Source: Rhyacophila brunnea
Taxonomy: Eukaryota > Arthropoda > Insecta > Trichoptera > Rhyacophilidae
DNA length: 64,000 nucleotides
Assembly (NCBI GenBank): GCA_022495005.1
Contig: JAGYXB010001022.1
Location: forward strand, 806,001 to 870,000
Direction: 5' to 3'
In this document: positions 42,401 to 51,400 of the stretch, one piece after another
Layout of the letters: every line of letters starts with the position of its first letter
Position numbering within the stretch: the stretch's first letter is position 1
The notes under the pieces: model-generated
Told to the model about the DNA's origin: nothing
Database searches by the model: none
The model's input: only the letters and a program-made list of their open reading frames with translations
Translations under genes and position numbers: made by a program

Positions 42401-45400
42401 ACGGGTTGGTGTGTGGTTTTTCTGTCTGGGTGATCCTTCCCGTAGCCAAAGGTCTCTCGTTTTAAGGCGCCAGAGTTTCGCCTTGCACCCTTCTCTATTA
42501 GCTACAGATAGTATGTTGCGTTATACAGCACATTATCTGCATTGCCCGGGGGACGCCACGCGGAGGCTAGAGATAGGATTTGCTGACTTTCTTGGACAGT
42601 GGCGTCTCAACATTTTTTAGAAGTATACCTATTGGCATCGGTATACATCATTGAGGCCATAGTCAGCCTTTGCCCACCCAGGCAGGCAGAAGCAAGAAAG
42701 CAGGCAGAAGTCTAAACAAAAACAAGCAATGCTTGTCGATAGGAAAACGTCAAATCACAGCACTAAAAGCAAAAAATGGTTCTATCGTCAGAAATTGGGA
42801 ACACTTGTTAAGCCGAGTTGAAGAGTTCTACAGCGATCTCTACAGTGATGACACTGACAATACGACTATAGACTTAGATCTTCAGAGAAATGGAAATTCG
42901 GAAGACCATACTCCCGAAATTACATCCTGGGAAGTAACCCATGCTTTAAATTACATGAAAAGTGGGAAAGCCCCCGGGGAAGACGGTTTAACGATAGATA
43001 TCCCCAAAAAAGCAGGAAAGGATGCAAATGAAGTACTTGCACAATTGTTCACAGCCTGCATATGCAAAGAGGATGTCCCAGAGGTATGGAAAAATGCCAG
43101 CATTGTCATTCTTCACAAAAGAGGTGACAGAGAAGACCTAGCAAATTATCGTCCAATAAGTCTACTCCCTTTATTCTCTACAAGACGTTCACAAAAATTC
43201 TCTCAAACCGTCTGCAAAATGTACTAGACGAGAACCAACCGAGAGAACAAGCCGGATTTAGAGGAGGATACAGCAATATGGACCATATCCAAGTCGTCAG
43301 AGAAATCATAGAGCGGTACCAGGAATACAAACTGCCACTATGCATGGGTTTTATAGACTATGAGAAGGCGTTTGATTCGATAAAGAAATGTTCAATACTT
43401 GACGCACTCAGAAAACAAGGAATCCCTGGACGCTATATAAATATTTTCAATAATATATACAGTAGCGCAACAGCATCTGTAAATCTCCATAAACCATCGC
43501 GCAGACTTCCTATCAGCAAAGGAGTCCGACAAGGTGATACAATCTCACCTAAACTATTTACAGCTACCCTTGAAGACTTATTCAGGCAACTTGACTGGAA
43601 TGACAAAGGGATCCCCATAAATGGAGAATTCCTGAGTCATCTGCGCTTTGCCGATGACATAGTAGTTTTTTCGCAAGACTCAGAAGACCTCCAAAGCAGA
43701 ATGCAGGAACTCGCTGAAGTAAGCAACAAAGTAGGTTTGAAAATAAATGTAACAAAGACGAAAGTCATGTTCAACTGCTTTGCAGGACAAAAAAAGATCC
43801 TCATCAATGGCACTCAGCTCGAACAGGTGAAAAGCTACATCTATCTGGGACAACAAGTATCTATAGATGGATGTATATTTGATGAAATTGTTCGCAGAGT
43901 AAAGCTAGGCTGGAGTGCTTTGGCCGCCTGAATAATGTCTTCAAAAGTGACCTTCCACTGTGCCTAAAGCGCAAAGTGTTCAACCAGTGTGTGCTTCCCG
44001 TGATGACATATGCGTGTGAAACATGGGCCCTAAGTAAAAGAGAGATCCAGAAACTTAGAGTAGCACAACGTGGTATGGAGAGGTGCATGCTGGGCATAAC
44101 GCGAAAGGACAAAAAGAGGAATGAGTGGATAAGGAAGCAGACAAGGGTTTGCGATGTAATAAAGTTTATTAAAAGCCTTAAATGGAGATGGGCTGGACAT
44201 AGCTCGAAGAAGAGACAATCGTTGGACAAATCTAGTCATCCAGTGGTATCCAAGAAGTACAAAACGTCCACAAGGTAGACCTAGAGGCCGCTGGATCGAT
44301 GAAATGATAAAGTTCTGCGGAAGTACGTGGCAACGCAATGCACAGGACCGAGAGAAGTGGAAGCAACTTGAAGAGGCCTTCATCCAGCAGTGGATAGATT
44401 CAGGCTGATGATGATGATGATATTATTACCTATTATTACTTATGCTGATACGTGATACAAATCAGTCTGTTCTATCACAAACGTCCGTGCACAATCATTT
44501 GTTTGCAATGTCGACATCGTACACATGTGCGCGATTCAATAAAAATGTCGCGTCAGCGCTGCAGCCAGTCCATTGACGGTTTCGGCACCGTCAGTACGTA
44601 CACTTGCAAGGCATACCATGCCTAAATTAATGAATTAACATCTTATGTAATCGACCCAAATATCAAGTATCTACACGTGTTTCGCTGGTAACCTACAAAC
44701 TAATCCCACAAAAACAACATTCCACGAGGCCACGCTTGCTTACTTGGCAGTATTTTTGCATAATTCTCCCATCCGCGGCGAAATTAAAAAGAACATGAAC
44801 ATTTGTATCTATATGTTCAAAATGTTCGTAAACCGTTTTTTATAGGTAATGTGTAATTAATATTCATTTGTTCATGGAAAAATAATGTCGTATTTTATAT
44901 CAAACCAATATTGGATCGCAACCCATAGGTTCAGAACCCTTGCTTTGACTATTTCATTTCAATTGAAAATAATAAATGCCATTACGTATTTCCCATGCAC
45001 CCTCTGTTTGTTTCATATTGACCACCGGTTCATTGAAATTAATAATAATTATTGTATGTTATAATATAAGGGTGCTTTGATGATATTATTTTCGTGTAGG
45101 ATCGTCAAGTTGTCATAATTATTAGTGGTCATAAATGCATGTTTTTTGTCCAATCCAATGATCCAGGATAGCAACTATTTCTTTTAAAAGGGTCTGTCAA
45201 TTCGACATCCGGTCCATAGTGCCACAAATGCTCCGCTTTGGATCGAATATGTTAATTTAGTTTGTTTACACAGACAGAATATTAAGTGGCACCAAACTAT
45301 ATCTGGCATTACCAATGAGCTATAAAAATATGTCAGGTGACCACATTTTGTACTTATAACATGCATACATAAGCGAACCGGAGCATCAATACTACTCTGC

Positions 45401-48400
45401 TATAAGAAGAGTTGGGTTTCGGGAATTCTCGAGAAATTTTCAATCCCGAATCTCGAGAATTGAGATGTTTAACATTTCGGGAAATCCCGGATCCCGAGAA
45501 TCTTTTCTCGAGATTCGGGATTTCTTTATTATCAAATATTAATTGGAAAAAAAACGATTTTTCAATATGAAAAAAGTGCACAGAAAACATAAAACGTTCA
45601 AAGACTGATCGGGGCATTTTACACAATTAAGCCACCTTCAACTCAAAATGAGCGCAATTTTTCAACATCAGGGAATTTTGTGTCTCAAAAACGTACGCGA
45701 TTGACAGTGTGTGTTTTTTGAAATTCTATTTTAATAAGTAATTTTTTGAATTATCTTTGTTTTCCTACTTCTATTAAATTTGATGGTCTTACATAAATTA
45801 AAAAAAACATATTTAGTCTGTTTTCACACTGATTAGGATTTGTTACTTTTTTTTTTTAATTTCCCGAAATCTCGAGAATTCTTTTCAGGAAATCCCGAAT
45901 CTCGAGAATTCAAAATTTCATCATTTCGGGAAATCTTGAATCTCGAGATTGAGATTATCTCGGGAAATACCCAACTCTAGCTATAAGGTAGGTACTCCAG
46001 TATAGTAAATTTCCTTTTTTTCTTCTTCCATACCAAGTTGCCAATCTCTAAGCGATGGTGCCCACAGAACGCGTCGGGCGCCGCACTCGCGCAAAATTTC
46101 TACAAGTGGCGCATAAATCATTGAAAATACAACGTAATCAAATACGCCAGCGCCCACTGGATATGGCGACGCATTATACGCGCGCGCCGCATGAATCATC
46201 GTTTTTTCGCGAATCACCGCTTCTCGGCGATACGAATGAAAGAAAATACAATGAGTCCATTCATTGAACACAGCGAGCAAAAACACGCTGCGCGAGGCAT
46301 CGTCGATCGACGGGCGGAAAGCAATTATTTAATTACAGAGAAGTCATTGTTTTATTTTATTGCGTGTTCAGTTTATCGCTGGTTGAATAATGTCATCGTA
46401 AATTTTAATTACAAGCCCCGAAATAATATAATATTTTTATTGCTTTGTTATGAGAGGCGCTGTAATAATATTTATTTTGTGCTGCTTGGGCCGCTTATAA
46501 CATAGGTGAAGGGTAATGCGCGGGAAGAGACGTGTGATTATGGTTATGAATAAACACTGCATTCGCCGACTTCGCGCGCCCGACGCGTCTGTGGGCACCA
46601 TCGCTAAAGGTCCCGGATGTTTTTTCAGGATCAGGAAAATTAAAGTACTGTTTTCAAAATAAAGGATTGGACTGAGTTTTACAGAATAAAATAAATAGAA
46701 ATGACACTAACTGTCAAATAAAGGGCTGTCCTCTTAAATAAACGAAAGCTGGTCAACGTAACATTATGTTAAAAAAAACGGATCGAACAGTAATTGTAAT
46801 ACGTTAATCCGAACACTGAAGTGGTACGTAGCGATACGGATATGTGTAAACATAACCTTAGAACACTATTACTTTATTACCTTCATCGCCGTGACGAGCA
46901 GTTCCATGAGGCCCAAGTTGAGGATACCCAGCTCGGAGCTGTGCGGCAAGACGAATTCATGAACCTGTTCGAGCAGGTTCCTCATGCTGCCCTCCTCGTG
47001 GGAAACGGCCCAACTGGCAAAGTTCTCCATCGTATGTTTCTCCGCCTTGTTGTGGTCATCGGCGTACGTCCGCATGGTGTTTTCGCCCCACTTGATTCGG
47101 GCCAGGACGCCCGACAGACCGTTGAGGAGTAACTCTAGCTTCAACGTCCGAGGAGTTTGCATCAGGAGCTAGAATAACATGGAATATTTAATTACTCTGT
47201 GAAGGTTTCGGTAGCATGTATATCATTTAATTATACACGACACACTCTTGTTTGGAGCGCCCACTTATGATTTCTTAAAACCCTTAGAATGCTACGCAAC
47301 GATATATCGTTGTTTTTGATAATGGCCAGAAATGCTAACAACGATCATCGTTTTGCTTTTGATGCCTGAAATGTTAAGTTAATTTGGGAACATACTACTG
47401 CACCAGTGGTACGAAACATTGTTTTATCTATTTAGTTTTATTGTTGTGTAATATAACCCGATTCATATATGTTTTGTGACTGATTGTGACTGGGTAGGTT
47501 TAGAACTATTGTATTTTTTTTCATGGCATCACTCTTTTTACAATAAAAACAATTCCAAATACAAATTTCAGTTTACCATATAAAAATTTGTTAACATTCA
47601 AATTCTTGGTGGAAGGACAATGTTTTATTTTATTTTATGCAGTTAAAACATGGGAAAGACTTTTACTCAACTCAGTGTTTAAAGTAAAGTGGATTTGTGC
47701 TATATAAAAAGTTTCATTTACTTAAAAAAAAATAATGAAATAAAATCATTTGCAATACATATTTTAAATGTTCCAATAAACAAACACCATGAAGACCTTT
47801 TTCACAAATCACGCATATTGTACGCAATCTTTTAACGAGGCCACCACGAAAAATTTTTCTTTTCGGCCGGGTAGTTTCCTAATTCCACTACTTTGTATTA
47901 TCCCTCGTGCGGGATAACCGATTGTTTCCAATAACTTGTAAAAATCAAAACTCTCTGCGCGGATCGTGCGTTTCGCTCGCTCTTGCGATCGCCCGTATGA
48001 TAGAGCGAGAAAGCGATATGTCAATTACTTTGAACAGTAGATGCAGCGCCGGATATATAATTGCCTCATTATCTATTCAAAACGATAAATTAATTACGAA
48101 ATGTGTTTTCATAATATTCCGATTTCGCAGAATCAATTAGAGTGGTAAGGTGTCTAAAAATAATACAATTCTTCCATTTATCGACTATTATTGGTAGCAA
48201 TCCTCGCTCGGATTTTGAGAAACATCGTAGCAGCCAAAGGGGTAATTACTAGGATGTCTGTATTTTCTAACGAAGCGACCGATTGATTCGTCCGTTAAAA
48301 ACGTGGTAAACGACCACTGCTTAAAAGTTTGTTCTGTCGTATGTCGCCCTTTATAAGAAACGAATGTCTTACCCACCCCCACGGGAAGTCACTGAACAAA

Positions 48401-51400
48401 CATCTAATATTTTGTAATAAAATAATATAATCATGAAGTGATTCAATTTACGCTGTTCGTATCAAATTGCCAACTGTAGCAGTCCCGTATTTCCGGTTCA
48501 TTCAACATTTTCATGTCATGTGAACACACAAATACGTTTTGTTTCATTGTCAAGAGCAACTAACTACTATGTGGGTGGGTACATATTGACTATTGACCCA
48601 CCCTAACCTATATCAGGGCTAGAGCATGCATTATCGGTTTACAGTAAACCGATTTAGTGGTAATATTGAATTTAATTATCGGTATTTCGATTCATTGAGT
48701 ATTTTCTATTCATTGAGTATCAAAGTATTTTATAAACTGTAATGTTATTACTCCATTATACACTATTATGTAACGAATTTATTCATACATAATTCCAACG
48801 ACAGGATCGGAGAGTGTGGAAAAGAAATCGTTATCTCCTAGAGCTGATTTTAACAAAAGTACATGTTAGGTACCTACTACTTCACGCGCGCATAGGATTT
48901 TATCATAAGTTAATAATTATTATTAGCCATTAACAACTGTATTCCCTATGAATAAGATATAATATATTAGCGTGTATAATTTGCACTAGAAATGATTGTT
49001 TATTCTATGAGTAACTACTATGAAAGACAAAACTTTTCAGTTAGTACCAAAACATGTTCCGACACCAACCGTGTATCTGTATGAGTCGAAAATTCTTATT
49101 ATTACTGAAATGGCTTTGTTAAATTTTGTTTTTTAATACTTAGTGTAATAATTATTATCTTTTAATTTGTTAATAATTACCGGTAGTCCGGTATTTACTT
49201 TATATTTTTACCGTTTTACCGGTAATACATTTTCTCGATAATGTCGCATGCCTTTCTCAGCAATGGTTCCCAATCGGTCGATCGCGTAGCAAAATTTGGT
49301 CGATCTCAATAATTACGATTGTCAATTTTGAAAATAATAATGATTATCATTTCAAATTTACAACCACGAATAAAAAAAATATTGAGAGACAAGATAATTA
49401 TGTGACTTATCTTCATACAAATCACCGATCTAACAAAAATGAATGTGATAAATTCTGAATTGGAAGGGAAATCAAAAACCATCACCGATATGATATCGTC
49501 AGTCAATTCGTGGATCAAATGAAATGGATATCAAAACTACAAAAAAGGACTTTACTCATTTTTTACAATTCGATAGATGAGATTGATAAAAACGAAGATT
49601 CTTATAATTATTATATTAGAATAAATACTGGATGAATTTCACAAGAGATTTACTGATTTTAATGAGCTTCATAAAATTTGCAGTTTCTTATTGAGTATCG
49701 TCTTTAAATATGAATGAAAATAACGTCCAAAGTGATTTTTCTGATGGATGTGAGGAATTTCGAATTACAGTTGATTGAATTATTGCAAAACGACGTTACA
49801 TACGTTGACATAATTGAAATCTTCTGACATATGTATGGAAAGAATTGAATCCAGAAAAATTTAAAGAACGACTATCTTTTTTATTTTTAACGTTATAATT
49901 TAACGAATTTTATCATGTTTTGAAAGTACGTATAAATGTACATCTTCATTTCTTCTATGCATTTTATTAAATCCAAATATCGAACAATATTTAAAGATTG
50001 TCACTAATTATTATACGTATTGATAAAATATATTTGAATTACTGAAAAACTGCAAGAAGTTTTTTTTATTCTTCCGTGTTTCCCCATGTATATAAAAAAT
50101 ACGAAAATATTAAAATTATTTTGTTTTTGCAGATATCTAACGACATTTTACATTTTTAAATGAGTATTTTTAACTCTGAAGAAATAAATAGAGCAACATC
50201 AAAAATGCTTATAAGATTCTTATTAGAAGTCGGTCGCCATGAAAATTAAGATAAAAAGAAGCTGCCAACCGCAAAAAAGGTTGGGTACCATTGCCTTCCT
50301 GGGATCTAGGTATACGGAGTATTGTTCTATTTAATTATAATATTGCGCCATTCGCAGCAGAAGTGTTGTAGTTCCAAAGGGAATTCAGTTAGGTATAAAA
50401 ATGCATCCTTTACAAGCTTTACATTTTGCGATGTCTTATATACAAATTATTACACCAAGTGAGCTCGTGCATACAGTCAACGCAACTTTTTAACTTGTAG
50501 CCATACGTAATCCATTTGCCAGTATGTGATTGTGTAGTACTAATATGGAAATATGTAGTTCATTGTATTCGTTAAATTAAAATGTATATAATATTATGTA
50601 TTTCATTGTGGTTACTGGTATTTATATTCCGATAGCTATTTAGTTTTTATGCAGTTATCAAGACATGATATTATAATTTCCTGTTGATCGTTTAAAAACG
50701 GACTTCGGCTGTTTTATCTTGTAGCGTGGGATGGAGTCAAATAAATCCAGCTAAATCGACGAGTCATTTTCATAGATGGTATATAACTTATTCAAAGCAA
50801 ATATTAATGGGGTTCTTTTAAAATTGATGCATTACATTGATTTCACACTCGTATACGGTTTAAATATAGTTATATTGTTTCAAAATACATTAATTGTTTA
50901 TTTTGTAACGGAGAAACTTTCAAACAGCTGATGTCCCAAAAGAGGTTAATAATACATTATCATACACTATTTAACTAGAGTACTAGACCATTTGCCTTAT
51001 TGCAGTGTTCATTTTGGTGTGGTCGGTCGGGATATTGTGTGCGGATTAGTTTTGTACCTACAGATATCCGAGAATACTTGAAAGATTGTAAAAACAAATC
51101 CAAATCACTGATTTTCTTAAAATGATACGTGTAAAAATGTTGATAGATTTTTGAAACATTTTAAAAAATACCTTATTATTGGGATAACCGCAAAACGTAC
51201 AGAAAAAAATTAAGATTTGTTTATAACAATGTGTATGTTTCTGACGTTGTTCCAAACTATGTAATATGTCCGATAAAGAATATTTCATTCTTAAATCGCG
51301 TGTATTGTTCACTCAAGAAAAGATAGTTAATTTAAAATATTAGGATTATCCATGTTTTCACGTTATTCGTGGCCCATCATTAGCAGAACACATACATATA

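Larger units (their letters stand above)
41336..44419. mobile_element. RTE-type LINE with inverted 5' half (twin-primed insertion)
   Basis: One non-LTR retrotransposon copy is split into two opposite orientations: the 5' UTR and endonuclease on the minus strand (41336 to about 42690), and the reverse transcriptase on the plus strand (about 42690 to 44419). A perfect 12-bp duplication ATATTATTACCT flanks the whole (41324-41335 and 44420-44431). The 3' end is a TGA repeat directly at the stop codon, as in RTE elements. A short middle part between endonuclease and reverse transcriptase is missing. All of this is what twin priming during target-primed reverse transcription produces. The element lies in the long intron of isoform B. 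Confidence 0.9.

Noticed and set aside
45407..45979. CRISPR-like or satellite array of CTCGAGA repeats.
   Set aside because: The repeats are irregular and in both orientations, and a perfect 8-bp duplication bounds them, so it is a hAT element.
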